Below, one piece after another: positions 17,687-26,777 of a DNA stretch of 64,000 nucleotides. Numbering within the stretch: the first letter of the stretch is position 1; each line of letters opens with the position of its first letter. The notes below the pieces were generated by a model that was given only the letters and a program-made list of their open reading frames with translations, had not been told where the DNA came from and did no database searches. Origin of the DNA: Acidianus manzaensis (GTDB taxonomy: Archaea > Thermoproteota > Thermoprotei_A > Sulfolobales > Sulfolobaceae); assembly GCF_002116695.1 (NCBI RefSeq), contig NZ_CP020477.1:1041501-1105500 (forward strand), read 5' to 3'. A program made the position numbers and the translations under genes.

Positions 17687-18850
17687 TTAAGCACTTATAT
17701 ACAATTTTATAGGAGAGAATTCATCGTGCTGTAATACTTCTGCTTTAGTTAATCTTCCGCTCATAACCCTTAACATATATTGATAAATTCTCTCTCCAGC
17801 CTCTTCAAGCGATATTTTTAGATCAAGTAAATCTGAAACATCAACATCAATATGTTCAGTCATTTGAGATGAAGTTTTAGGATTTGCTGTTATTTTTATT
17901 ACAGGAATTATAGGATTTCCTACAATATTTCCTTGCCCAGTAGTGAACAAATGAACAACTGATCCTTTAGCGGCAAATAAAGTTACAGCTTCAGCAGCTG
18001 CTGAAGAAGTATTTACAAAACATAAAGTACCTCCATCCTTAGCTTTTTCTAAAGGATCTAAATAGTCTAATACGCAATTGACCTTTCTATGTCCTAGTTT
18101 TTGTATATTACCTAGAGCTTTCTCCTCTATTGTAGATAATCCTCCTTTTATATTTCCTTGAGTTGGTTGGGAGCCTAGTAAATCAACTCCTTCTCTTTCT
18201 ATAATACTATCATATTCTTTAAATATATTCATGAACTTTTCCTTTAATTTGTCATTAGCCATCTTATCAGCTACTATGTCTTCTGCCCCAGTTAGTTCTG
18301 AAGTTTCTCCAAACATTACAGTAGCTCCATGATCAATCATTCTGTCTACTACTACACCTACTGCAGGATTAGAAGCTAATCCAGAAGTTGTATCTGATTC
18401 TCCACATTTAATGCTCATTACTATAGAAGATATATCTACTTCAGTCCTATGTTTTTCGCTTGCATCTTGAACCATTCCTAATGCTTTTCTTGAAGCTTTT
18501 TCTATAGTTTTTAAATCTCCATTTCCCTCTATAGGAAATACTTCTACATGCTTGCCAGTCTTTACTATTTCATCTGCTACTTTATTAGCCCAATTCTCTT
18601 CTATCCCTATTACAATTACACTGTCAACGTTAGGATTTGAGCCTATACCGGAAAGTATGTGAAAAAATAAATCTAAATCACGACCAAATTGTAATCTTCC
18701 ATAAGGATGAGGAATAACAGTAGTCCCTCTAACTAATTTTGATACCCCTATAGAAGCCGAATTGGAAAGATCGTCTAAAGGCAAAATTAGCACATGATTT
18801 CTTATTCCTACTGAACCATTCTCTCTAACATAACCCTTAATTGTGCTCAT
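17687..18850 (-). CDS. UxaA/GarD-type dehydratase large subunit (altronate dehydratase C-terminal domain)
   Basis: About 387 residues, matching the C-terminal domain of altronate/galactarate dehydratases and of sulfolactate lyase subunit SuyB. Diagnostic motifs: RENGSVGIRNHVLILP at the start, KCGESDTTSGLASNPAVG, FGETSELTGAE, PTQGNIKGGLSTIEEK (with the family's Lys-Gly-Gly) and TTGQGNIVGNP. I choose the ATG at 18850 because it overlaps the upstream stop as ATGA and gives the family N-terminus; the ATG at 18862 is possible. Its small SAF-domain partner is the separate gene upstream, so altronate dehydratase is split into two subunits here. It probably dehydrates an aldonate such as altronate to a 2-keto-3-deoxy acid with a metal cofactor. 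Confidence 0.85.
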   Translation of the reverse strand: MSTIKGYVRENGSVGIRNHVLILPLDDLSNSASIGVSKLVRGTTVIPHPYGRLQFGRDLDLFFHILSGIGSNPNVDSVIVIGIEENWANKVADEIVKTGKHVEVFPIEGNGDLKTIEKASRKALGMVQDASEKHRTEVDISSIVMSIKCGESDTTSGLASNPAVGVVVDRMIDHGATVMFGETSELTGAEDIVADKMANDKLKEKFMNIFKEYDSIIEREGVDLLGSQPTQGNIKGGLSTIEEKALGNIQKLGHRKVNCVLDYLDPLEKAKDGGTLCFVNTSSAAAEAVTLFAAKGSVVHLFTTGQGNIVGNPIIPVIKITANPKTSSQMTEHIDVDVSDLLDLKISLEEAGERIYQYMLRVMSGRLTKAEVLQHDEFSPIKLYISA

Positions 18851-19137
18851 TTTTTGCTCCACCTCATAGACTTTATATTATGAACATGAACATGGTTTCC
18901 AGCAAAAATGTCTTTAGTTGCTATTCCTATAGGTCTTCCATACTTAATTACTTTTTCTCCAGATTTAATATCGCTTAAAGCAATTTTATGACCTAAAGGA
19001 ATATCTTCACTACTTTTTATAATAACATATTCAGATGGATTCTCTAAGTAAGCGCAAATTACTTCTTCTCCTTTCTTTACATCATTAGTTAGGATACATA
19101 CATTATCATTTTTGGAATGAATTAACCCCTTTGGCAT
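18847..19137 (-). CDS. UxaA N-terminal (SAF) domain protein, dehydratase small subunit
   Basis: A 96-residue protein corresponding to the SAF domain that starts bacterial altronate dehydratase and forms the small subunit of the related split enzymes. Visible: SKNDNVCILTNDVKKGEEV, IPLGHKIALSDIKSGEKVIKYG and GIATKDIFAGNHVHVHNIKS, the usual pattern ending in GNHVHVHN. Its stop overlaps the start of the large-subunit gene (ATGA), implying translational coupling. It is the first gene of the operon running to the GntR regulator. The promoter lies in the divergent region shared with the aldolase gene and contains a GTATAC palindrome. Confidence 0.87.
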   Translation of the reverse strand: MPKGLIHSKNDNVCILTNDVKKGEEVICAYLENPSEYVIIKSSEDIPLGHKIALSDIKSGEKVIKYGRPIGIATKDIFAGNHVHVHNIKSMRWSKK

Positions 19138-19185
19138 AGATATAGTTACTGTATCCTAGTTTATATTTTTTTATTATATAATTTA

Positions 19186-19207
19186 ATGTATACATGATTA
19201 TATACAT
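19186..19207. promoter_or_regulatory. ATGTATACAT palindrome and half repeat, candidate GntR operator
   Basis: A perfect 10-bp palindrome ATGTATACAT (19186-19195) followed five bases later by ATATACAT (19200-19207). It sits in the divergent promoter region between the SAF-subunit operon and the aldolase gene, so one bound repressor dimer could control both. Same GTATAC core as at 14078 and 20260. Confidence 0.5.
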
Positions 19208-19224
19208 CAATTCTTAGACTCAAG

Positions 19225-19233
19225 ACTTAAATA
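19225..19233 (+). promoter_or_regulatory. TATA box of the aldolase gene
   Basis: CTTAAATAT lies about 27 bp before the ATG at 19256, supporting that start and a leaderless mRNA. Confidence 0.5.
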
Positions 19234-19255
19234 TTGAGTATATGCAGTGTATATT

Positions 19256-20131
19256 ATGAAAGGAGTATTAACAGCATTAACGATTCCTTTTAGAGAAAAT
19301 AAATTAGCTGAAGACGATTTAATAAATCACGTTAATTCTCTAATTAAAGCAGAAGTTAATGGATTTTTCCTATTAGGTTCAGTAGGTCAAGGTACTTTAC
19401 TTACTGCTGAGGAAAGAACTAGAGTTCTCGATATCGTGAAAGAAAACATAGATAATGAGAAATATATAGTAGTGCAGATTGGTGGGACCGATTGGAATAC
19501 AATACTTACTACAATAAAAGAAGCTGAGAAGCATGAAGCAACAGCATTAGCAACTATTCCTCCTATTTATTATAAACCAGACTATGAAACTCTTAGACGA
19601 TATCTAGAAAAAATTACCAATTTAACTTCGTTACCAATTTATATATATAATATTCCAAGAAATGTGGGATTTGACGTTACACCAGAAATAACGGCTAGAT
19701 TACTTCATAATGGAATAAAAATTTCAGGTATTAAGGATACAACTCAAGATATCACAGAAATTATAGGTCATATAAGTTTAGGAATTGATGTTTTCAATGG
19801 AATTGATGCTATGATACTTCCATCACTTATAGTAGGAGGAAAAGGATGCGTCTCAGGATTGTCCAACGCTATACCAGAACTTATTGTCAGTATATATAAA
19901 AATACAATTAAAGGAAATATAGAAGAAGCAAGAAAAATTCAATTACAAGTTTATAAACTATTCCAAATAGTAGGAAAATATCCTTCTCCATCCATACACT
20001 ATGAATTAGTAAAACTCCTTAGATACGATTTTGGTAACGTTAAAGAGCCATTAATAAGAGGATTAACCGAAGATGAAGAAAAAGAACTTAAACTTCAGTT
20101 AGATTCTTTAGGATTTAAGACTATTCTGTAA
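19256..20131 (+). CDS. DapA-family aldolase, probable 2-keto-3-deoxy-sugar-acid aldolase
   Basis: About 291 residues of the class I DHDPS/N-acetylneuraminate lyase family. The Schiff-base lysine is in GIKDTT, the catalytic tyrosine in IYNIPR, and the phosphate/carboxylate-binding loop reads GSVGQG instead of the common GTTGEG. It would split a 2-keto-3-deoxy-aldonate into pyruvate plus an aldehyde (glyceraldehyde, or lactaldehyde from a deoxy-sugar), the aldehyde then going to the ALDH at 12652. The protein is not a close match to the standard Sulfolobus KDG aldolase, so a different substrate is possible. I use the ATG at 19256, not the GTG at 19247, because of TATA spacing. Divergent from the dehydratase operon. 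Confidence 0.82.
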   Translation: MKGVLTALTIPFRENKLAEDDLINHVNSLIKAEVNGFFLLGSVGQGTLLTAEERTRVLDIVKENIDNEKYIVVQIGGTDWNTILTTIKEAEKHEATALATIPPIYYKPDYETLRRYLEKITNLTSLPIYIYNIPRNVGFDVTPEITARLLHNGIKISGIKDTTQDITEIIGHISLGIDVFNGIDAMILPSLIVGGKGCVSGLSNAIPELIVSIYKNTIKGNIEEARKIQLQVYKLFQIVGKYPSPSIHYELVKLLRYDFGNVKEPLIRGLTEDEEKELKLQLDSLGFKTIL

Positions 20132-20257
20132 TATAGAAAAGTAAGCCCTTTTTATTTATATAAAACTTGATATATATACTTTTGAAGATTAATTAAAAAA
20201 CATCAATATTGATTTATATAATAATCTGTTTACCTAGAAAACAAACTATATATTATA

Positions 20258-20267
20258 TTGTATACAA
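20258..20267. promoter_or_regulatory. TTGTATACAA palindrome before the sugar porter gene, candidate operator
   Basis: A perfect 10-bp palindrome placed between the TATA-like stretch CTATATATTATAT (about 20245-20257) and the ATG at 20286, the position expected for a repressor. Same GTATAC core as the other candidate GntR sites. Confidence 0.5.
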
Positions 20268-20285
20268 GAAAGTATATGAAGATTT

Positions 20286-21731
20286 ATGAACATAACTTAC
20301 GAAGAAGCAGTAAAAAGACTAGATAACGTTAATGTAAGGCCTATTCATATAATAGCTGCTATCATAGCTGCATTGGGAGGATTCTTATTCGGATATGATA
20401 CTGGCATAATAGGTAGTACACTAGTATATGTTACTCCATTCTTCCATTTAACTCCATTAGATGTAGCCATACTAACGTCAGGTACATCTATATTTGCCGG
20501 AATAGGAGCTTTAGCAGCGGGACCAATAACAGATAAGTATGGAAGGAAATCATTACTAATAATTGATGGTATTATGTATGCAGTATTTGCTTTGTTATCT
20601 GCATTAGCATTTAATTCTATTTCATTAATAGTATGGAGAAGTTTAGTTGGATTTGCTGTTGGGGCTGATACTGCAATAGCAACTGCTTACATAGCTGAGT
20701 TTTCTCCGAAAAAATGGAGAGGAAGCTTAGCCATAACCCAGCAATTAATGATCTTTTCTGGAATAACTGCATCTTACTGGGCTGGATATATTTTGTCTTT
20801 TTCAGAAAATTGGAGACTTATGTTAGGCCTAGGAGTTATTCCAGCTATTATTTTAGTAGGACTAAGATTTCTTCTTCCTGAAAGTCCTAGATGGCTTCTA
20901 CTTAATAATAAAGAAAATATCGCAAAAAAAGTTTTTAATAAATTTGGTGCATTAATACGAGACGATGAAATTGTTATGGCACCAGCTAAAGAACCATCAT
21001 TTAAAGAGATGTTCAGAAACAAGGCTGTCACAACTGCAATTATTATAGTGGGAATATGGTTAGCTTTTCAACAAATTACTGGTGTAAATGTAATTTTATA
21101 TTATGGTCCAGAAATATATAAATACCTTGGAATAGTGGGTTCAACTGCTATATTATACACTGCAATATCCGAATCTTTAGGAGCTATTGAATACGCTATT
21201 TCATTCTATCTCATAGATAGATGGGGAAGAAGAAAGCTAGGAATTTTAGGATATGCAGGTTTAGTAGTATCTTGGATCATTATGCTAATTGGATTGAGAT
21301 ATTTCTTCAGCGGAATACTATTCATAGGTGTTTCTCTAGTCTTTTCTGCTATGACGCTTTTCTTACTATTTTTCCATGTAGGAGTAGGAGGAGTTGGATG
21401 GGTATTACAAGGAGAAACAATACCAACTGAAGTTCGTGGTAGAGGTGCTGGTATTTTAGCAGCAATAGATTGGTTTGCTAATGCTGCAATAATATTTCTT
21501 TTCCCTATATGGGAGACTGCATTAGGAGTATATTCTTTCTTCGGATTTGAATTATTACTATCAATTATAGCAATAATTATAGTATATCTATTCTTACCAG
21601 AGACTAAAGGAATATCTCTTGAACAAATGAGCAAAGCCTTCGAAAAAGGACTTACAATTCAGCATTCTAAATCGGAAGATACAACACTTCCTAAATCTGA
21701 AAATATAAATATAAACAAGAAGAAAAATTAA
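20286..21731 (+). CDS. MFS sugar porter (proton-linked sugar or sugar-acid uptake)
   Basis: 481 residues, twelve predicted membrane helices with a short N-terminal cytosolic segment. Family signatures of the sugar porter branch: GGFLFGYDTGIIG in helix 1, DKYGRKS between helices 2 and 3, PESPRWLLLNNK after helix 6, RWGRRK between helices 8 and 9 and LPETKGISLEQM after helix 12. It lies between the aldolase and glucose dehydrogenase genes and has its own promoter with a candidate GntR operator, so it probably imports the sugar or sugar acid degraded by this island. Plasma membrane. The exact substrate is unknown. Confidence 0.88.
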   Translation: MNITYEEAVKRLDNVNVRPIHIIAAIIAALGGFLFGYDTGIIGSTLVYVTPFFHLTPLDVAILTSGTSIFAGIGALAAGPITDKYGRKSLLIIDGIMYAVFALLSALAFNSISLIVWRSLVGFAVGADTAIATAYIAEFSPKKWRGSLAITQQLMIFSGITASYWAGYILSFSENWRLMLGLGVIPAIILVGLRFLLPESPRWLLLNNKENIAKKVFNKFGALIRDDEIVMAPAKEPSFKEMFRNKAVTTAIIIVGIWLAFQQITGVNVILYYGPEIYKYLGIVGSTAILYTAISESLGAIEYAISFYLIDRWGRRKLGILGYAGLVVSWIIMLIGLRYFFSGILFIGVSLVFSAMTLFLLFFHVGVGGVGWVLQGETIPTEVRGRGAGILAAIDWFANAAIIFLFPIWETALGVYSFFGFELLLSIIAIIIVYLFLPETKGISLEQMSKAFEKGLTIQHSKSEDTTLPKSENININKKKN

Positions 21732-21745
21732 AAATTGATTTTCTA

Positions 21746-22864
<1,119 letters not shown>

Positions 22865-23020
22865 TTATATCGTATCTAAAAACTTTAAACTTTTCGATCA
22901 TATCTTCAAACATTAATATAATTACCATGATAGATATACGCCAATATAATCTATATTAAAATATTTAGTTTTTATTCTTATTAATTAAATCTTTTTCTAG
23001 TATAGTTTACTGATTGTTTC

Positions 23021-23100
23021 ACAAATGAACTCTGTTCTTAGGATTGAGCTTTCTACCCTTACGGATGTGGACTTACGTCTTCTTAACCCTAATGAGTATA
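23021..23100 (-). mobile_element. Relic of an IS200/IS605-type right end (TnpB 3' hairpin region)
   Basis: A GC-richer island in very AT-rich DNA. On the minus strand it reads CCACATCCGTAAGGGTAG followed by AAGCTCAATCCTAAGAACAG, the paired ATCCGTAAGGGT-type stem-loops that follow tnpB genes in archaeal IS200/IS605 elements, where they form the end of the reRNA (omega RNA). The first stem keeps four pairs around a GTAA loop; the second is broken. No tnpB or tnpA reading frame remains nearby, so I call it a decayed end. Based on remembered family consensus. Confidence 0.4.
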
Positions 23101-23760
23101 TCTAATCAGTATTTCTAGCAACTGGTAAATAACGTAAAGTTATCTATAGTTTTAGATAGTATACAAACTTCTAATAATATAGTAAAAAGAAATAAAAATT
23201 TGAATTAACGTCTTATTTTAATATTCCTTAAATTAAACATAATTTTAACTGATTGTATTGGAAGTAGGGACTTATACTTTTCTATGTTTAATAGTTATTC
23301 TACGCAATAATTTTAAAAAGTATAAATTTTAGAATATTTTATAGTATACAAAGTGGAATACTATATATAATGCATTGAGAATAGATAATTTGACATTTTT
23401 ATAGTATATCTATAATCTTTATATAATTTATGACATAAAAAATGATAATATATCTCTGATATTTTGGTAATTATGATCCTATTCAGAATTAGTTATCATA
23501 TATAATATTTTGACTATAGAATTAGTTAAATCTTTTTATACTTGCAGGAATTATAATTATGACTTTTTTTCTCTATATAGAAAGTTTACTATCTTTTCTT
23601 AGGTCAAAATAAAAATTTAGATAATTTATTAGACTATCTACTAAACAATTTATATCTTCCCAATTTTATCTAATATAATGTAAAATTGAGACCTTCAAAT
23701 TAACTAGTATAAAATATAATAGAGAAAATAAGTTATGATTAAATTAAGAAAAGATTTTTA

Positions 23761-24687
23761 TCAATATAGATAACAATATACTTTACGTTGTCCATTTTCT
23801 TTCAGATCAGGAAATGATTGTTTACAAATATCTTTTCTATATTCGCAATATGGATAAAATGGGCATCCACTTATCTGCATTTTTTCGTTTTCAGTTAACT
23901 CTATTTTATCGGTTTCTTTAGGTACAGAATTTATATCTATTGTATTTTGTACAAGATATTGAGTGTATGGATGGAGAGGTTTCTCTAAAATTTCGTTCAT
24001 AATTCCGTCTTCTACTAATCTTCCCTTATATAGAATTAAGGAGTTTACTCCTCCCAATTTATAATCAAAATATCTTGCTAAAGCTAAATCATGAGTTATC
24101 ATTATTATCGTTAGACCTTTCATAGCTAAGTCTATGAGTAAATTTAATATGCTTAATCTGTAAGAGGCATCTAACATTGAAGTTGGTTCATCTGCAACGA
24201 TTACTTTAGGATGTGTAGCTAATGACCTACCTATATTAGCCCTTTGGAGTTGACCTCCTGACATTTGATGAGGATATTTATAGTATTCATTTTCTGTCAG
24301 TCCTACTGACTTTAATAACGATATAGTATTTTCCTTAACGTCTTTTCTCCCCATATATTTCTTAACTACATATCCTATAGATTCTCCTATAGTTTTATTT
24401 GGATTAAAAGCTGAAATTGGATCTTGCATTACGTACTGTATTTCTTTTCTTACGATTTTCAATCCTTTTCTTTTATTTTTCCATATATTTATATTATTAT
24501 ATTCGTATGTACCACTGGTTATTTTTTGTAATCCAACTATAACTCTGCCCAAAGTAGTCTTACCAGCCCCACTTTCTCCAATTATTACAGTATGTCCATT
24601 TATTTCTGTAGTTATGTCTCTGAGAGCGTAAAATCCTTTACTTCTAGATAAAAAGCCTCCACCAAACTTTACGTTAATTTTTTCCAT
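23761..24687 (-). CDS. Opp/Dpp-type ABC importer ATPase (second ATPase, OppF-like)
   Basis: About 308 residues. Walker A GESGAGKTT, Q-loop YVMQDPISAFNP, signature MSGGQLQR, Walker B VIVADEPTSMLDAS and the H-loop ITHDLALA are present. The C-terminal oligopeptide/dipeptide extension holds four cysteines (GCPFYPYCEYRKDIC...YCYLY), a pattern known to bind an iron-sulfur cluster in DppD/DppF proteins. It overlaps the preceding ATPase gene by 14-26 bp; the ATG at 24687 is slightly preferred over that at 24699. Together with OppD and OppB on this strand and the binding protein and OppC on the other strand it makes one importer, by analogy with Sulfolobus for oligosaccharides. Confidence 0.88.
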   Translation of the reverse strand: MEKINVKFGGGFLSRSKGFYALRDITTEINGHTVIIGESGAGKTTLGRVIVGLQKITSGTYEYNNINIWKNKRKGLKIVRKEIQYVMQDPISAFNPNKTIGESIGYVVKKYMGRKDVKENTISLLKSVGLTENEYYKYPHQMSGGQLQRANIGRSLATHPKVIVADEPTSMLDASYRLSILNLLIDLAMKGLTIIMITHDLALARYFDYKLGGVNSLILYKGRLVEDGIMNEILEKPLHPYTQYLVQNTIDINSVPKETDKIELTENEKMQISGCPFYPYCEYRKDICKQSFPDLKENGQRKVYCYLY

Positions 24688-25630
24688 TTTTATTTGCATA
24701 GTTTATGCACCTTACAACTCTTCTATCATAAGTATAACTTTCTGGAGTCCAAACTTTACACATATCCGTAGCATATTCACATCTATTACTAAATGGACAA
24801 CCAGATAGAGATATTTCTCCTTCTCTTATTGGTTTTAACTGTGAAATATCACCACGTAAAGATGGTATAGATTTAAGTAAAAATGTAGTATATGGATGAT
24901 ATGGATTAGTCATGATTTCTTCTGTTTTTCCTACTTCCATTACTTCTCCTCCATACATTATAACTAATTTCTGTGTCAAGTATTTTGCTAATGCTATATC
25001 ATGAGTAATGAAAATTATCGCTATATTTAATTCTTTATTTAATTTTCTAACATTGTCCAAGATATGCTTCTGCGTAACAACATCTAGCGCACTTACTGGT
25101 TCATCCATTATTACTAATTGTGGATTTAAGAGCAAACTTAACGCTATGAGAACTCTTTGTTTCATTCCTCCACTAAGTTCATGTGGGTACATTTCTAGTA
25201 CTTTACTGTCTAAATTAACCATTTTTAATAATTCTTTAGCTCTTTCTATTATCTCTGTTGGATCTTCCATGCCGTGAGACATTGCAGTATCATAAAAATG
25301 ATCTATGATTTTCATTGTTCCATTCAGAGAATTCTGGCTAGCTTGAGGAACATAACTTATCTCTCTCCATAAAATTTGATTTTTAAATTCCCTATAATTC
25401 ATTTTAAGTATATCTTCTCCATCAAATAATATCTCGCCTTTCGTTATTTTCCCTGGTGGCCTTATAGCCCTTATAATAGCTTTAGCTAAAGTTGTTTTCC
25501 CTGAACCACTTTCTCCTATAACGCCTAGTATCTCTCCATTATCTTGTGAAAAACTAACATCATCTAATGCAGATATTCTTTTTTTCTCGACGTAATACTC
25601 TACGCTTAGGTTTCTTACTTCTAGTAACAA
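24674..25630 (-). CDS. Opp/Dpp-type ABC importer ATPase (first ATPase, OppD-like)
   Basis: 318 residues. Walker A GESGSGKTT, the Q-loop near SYVPQASQNSLN, signature LSGGMKQR, Walker B LVIMDEPVSALDV and switch ITHDIALA; the C-terminal four-cysteine motif is GCPFSNRCEYATDMC...VRC. It drives import together with the OppF-like ATPase. It starts 6 bp after the permease stop, so it is translated from the same minus-strand operon oppB-oppD-oppF. Cytoplasmic face of the membrane. Confidence 0.88.
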   Translation of the reverse strand: MLLEVRNLSVEYYVEKKRISALDDVSFSQDNGEILGVIGESGSGKTTLAKAIIRAIRPPGKITKGEILFDGEDILKMNYREFKNQILWREISYVPQASQNSLNGTMKIIDHFYDTAMSHGMEDPTEIIERAKELLKMVNLDSKVLEMYPHELSGGMKQRVLIALSLLLNPQLVIMDEPVSALDVVTQKHILDNVRKLNKELNIAIIFITHDIALAKYLTQKLVIMYGGEVMEVGKTEEIMTNPYHPYTTFLLKSIPSLRGDISQLKPIREGEISLSGCPFSNRCEYATDMCKVWTPESYTYDRRVVRCINYANKNGKN

Positions 25631-25636
25631 TTTAAA

Positions 25637-26638
25637 TCACTCCTGCCTTACTCTTGGATCTAATAAGGAATAAGTTAAATCTGCTAAAAGTACTCCTATA
25701 ACTACTGCTAATACTATTATAACGAATACTCCCATTTCCACCGGATAATCATTAGCTGTTACCGAGTTATACAGTAGTAATCCGACTCCAGCATAGCTAA
25801 ATATTTCTTCTACAAATACTGATCCACCAAACGAAAAGCCTATTGATAAAATTAAACTAGTATACAGAGGAAGTATTGAATTCCTACCTACATATTTAGT
25901 TTCTATTTTATTATCTGAAACACCTCTAATTTCTGCAAAAGTAACGTAATCTTCTCCTAAAGTGTAAATAGTATTTGCTCTCATATGCAATGCCCAGCCC
26001 ACTAAATTTACTAACGTTAATGTTGCTATTGGTAATATCGCATGATATAATACACTCACTATAAATGGAATATTAAAACCTGGTGTTACCGACGGAGAGT
26101 ATGTACCGCCAGTTGGAAATATTCCCAATTCATATCCTAGGAAGAATAATAAGAATATACCTAAAATGTATATAGGAATAGAACGTAATATAGTAAAGAA
26201 CATGGTTAGTGTTGAATCTGTTTTAGTGCCTCTCTTATAACCCATCTTTTCTCCTATTCTTATACCTATGAAGAAACTAATCAGAATTGAAGTAGAAACA
26301 ATAAATAATGTCCAAGGTAAAGCTTGCGCTATTAATTTAGTTACTGGTTCTTCATAAACTATACTTATACCTAAATTTCCATGAAGGAAATTCCATAAAT
26401 AACTTAAGCCTTCTACAAATGGATTTCCATGAGGTCTAAGTGTATTTAAATAATTCTCTAAGCTAAGATACTCCGCTTCTGCTCTTGGACCTCCCATAAA
26501 TGCTGAAGGAGCAATCCTATTAATTAACACGTTTGCTGGACTCTCTGGCGAGTACTCTAGCAAAAGCCAACTAATTATTATAGTAACTAATACAGTCATT
26601 ACTGCCATCGTTGCCCTACGGATAAAATACGCTTTCAT
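25637..26638 (-). CDS. Opp/Dpp-type ABC importer permease (OppB-like)
   Basis: 333 residues with an N-terminal helix at about 8-28, a long extracytoplasmic segment (about 30-100) and five further helices, the DppB/OppB layout. The cytoplasmic coupling loop is recognisable as FAEIRGVSDNKI (EAA-type, with the conserved Gly). First gene of the minus-strand importer operon, divergent from the binding-protein operon with 139 bp between the starts. A TATA-like CTTTAATAAAG lies about 26 bp before the start. Confidence 0.87.
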   Translation of the reverse strand: MKAYFIRRATMAVMTVLVTIIISWLLLEYSPESPANVLINRIAPSAFMGGPRAEAEYLSLENYLNTLRPHGNPFVEGLSYLWNFLHGNLGISIVYEEPVTKLIAQALPWTLFIVSTSILISFFIGIRIGEKMGYKRGTKTDSTLTMFFTILRSIPIYILGIFLLFFLGYELGIFPTGGTYSPSVTPGFNIPFIVSVLYHAILPIATLTLVNLVGWALHMRANTIYTLGEDYVTFAEIRGVSDNKIETKYVGRNSILPLYTSLILSIGFSFGGSVFVEEIFSYAGVGLLLYNSVTANDYPVEMGVFVIIVLAVVIGVLLADLTYSLLDPRVRQE

Positions 26639-26749
26639 ATTTCTATGTTATGTATATTCACTTTATTAAAGCTTAATTATATAGTGAAACTTATACTTAA
26701 ACGTATACTACATTATGAATCTTTACTAGATTTTTATTTTATGATAAAG

Positions 26750-26758
26750 TTTATATAT
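26750..26758 (+). promoter_or_regulatory. TATA box of the sugar-binding-protein operon
   Basis: TTTATATAT centred 24 bp before the ATG at 26778, indicating a leaderless transcript. A GTATAC word at 26703-26708 lies between this and the divergent oppB promoter and may be a regulator site. Confidence 0.5.
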
Positions 26759-26777
26759 CATTAAATGTAAATACAAT

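Noticed and set aside
21206..21634. 142-codon minus-strand ORF inside the sugar porter gene
   Set aside because: Antisense shadow of a membrane protein gene; Pro/Ile/Asn-rich and without start signals.
23344..23349. GTATAC near 23344 and at 23159 as further GntR operators
   Set aside because: Both are in the 3' region of the oppF-like gene far from any start codon and lack extended symmetry; GTATAC alone is frequent in such AT-rich DNA.
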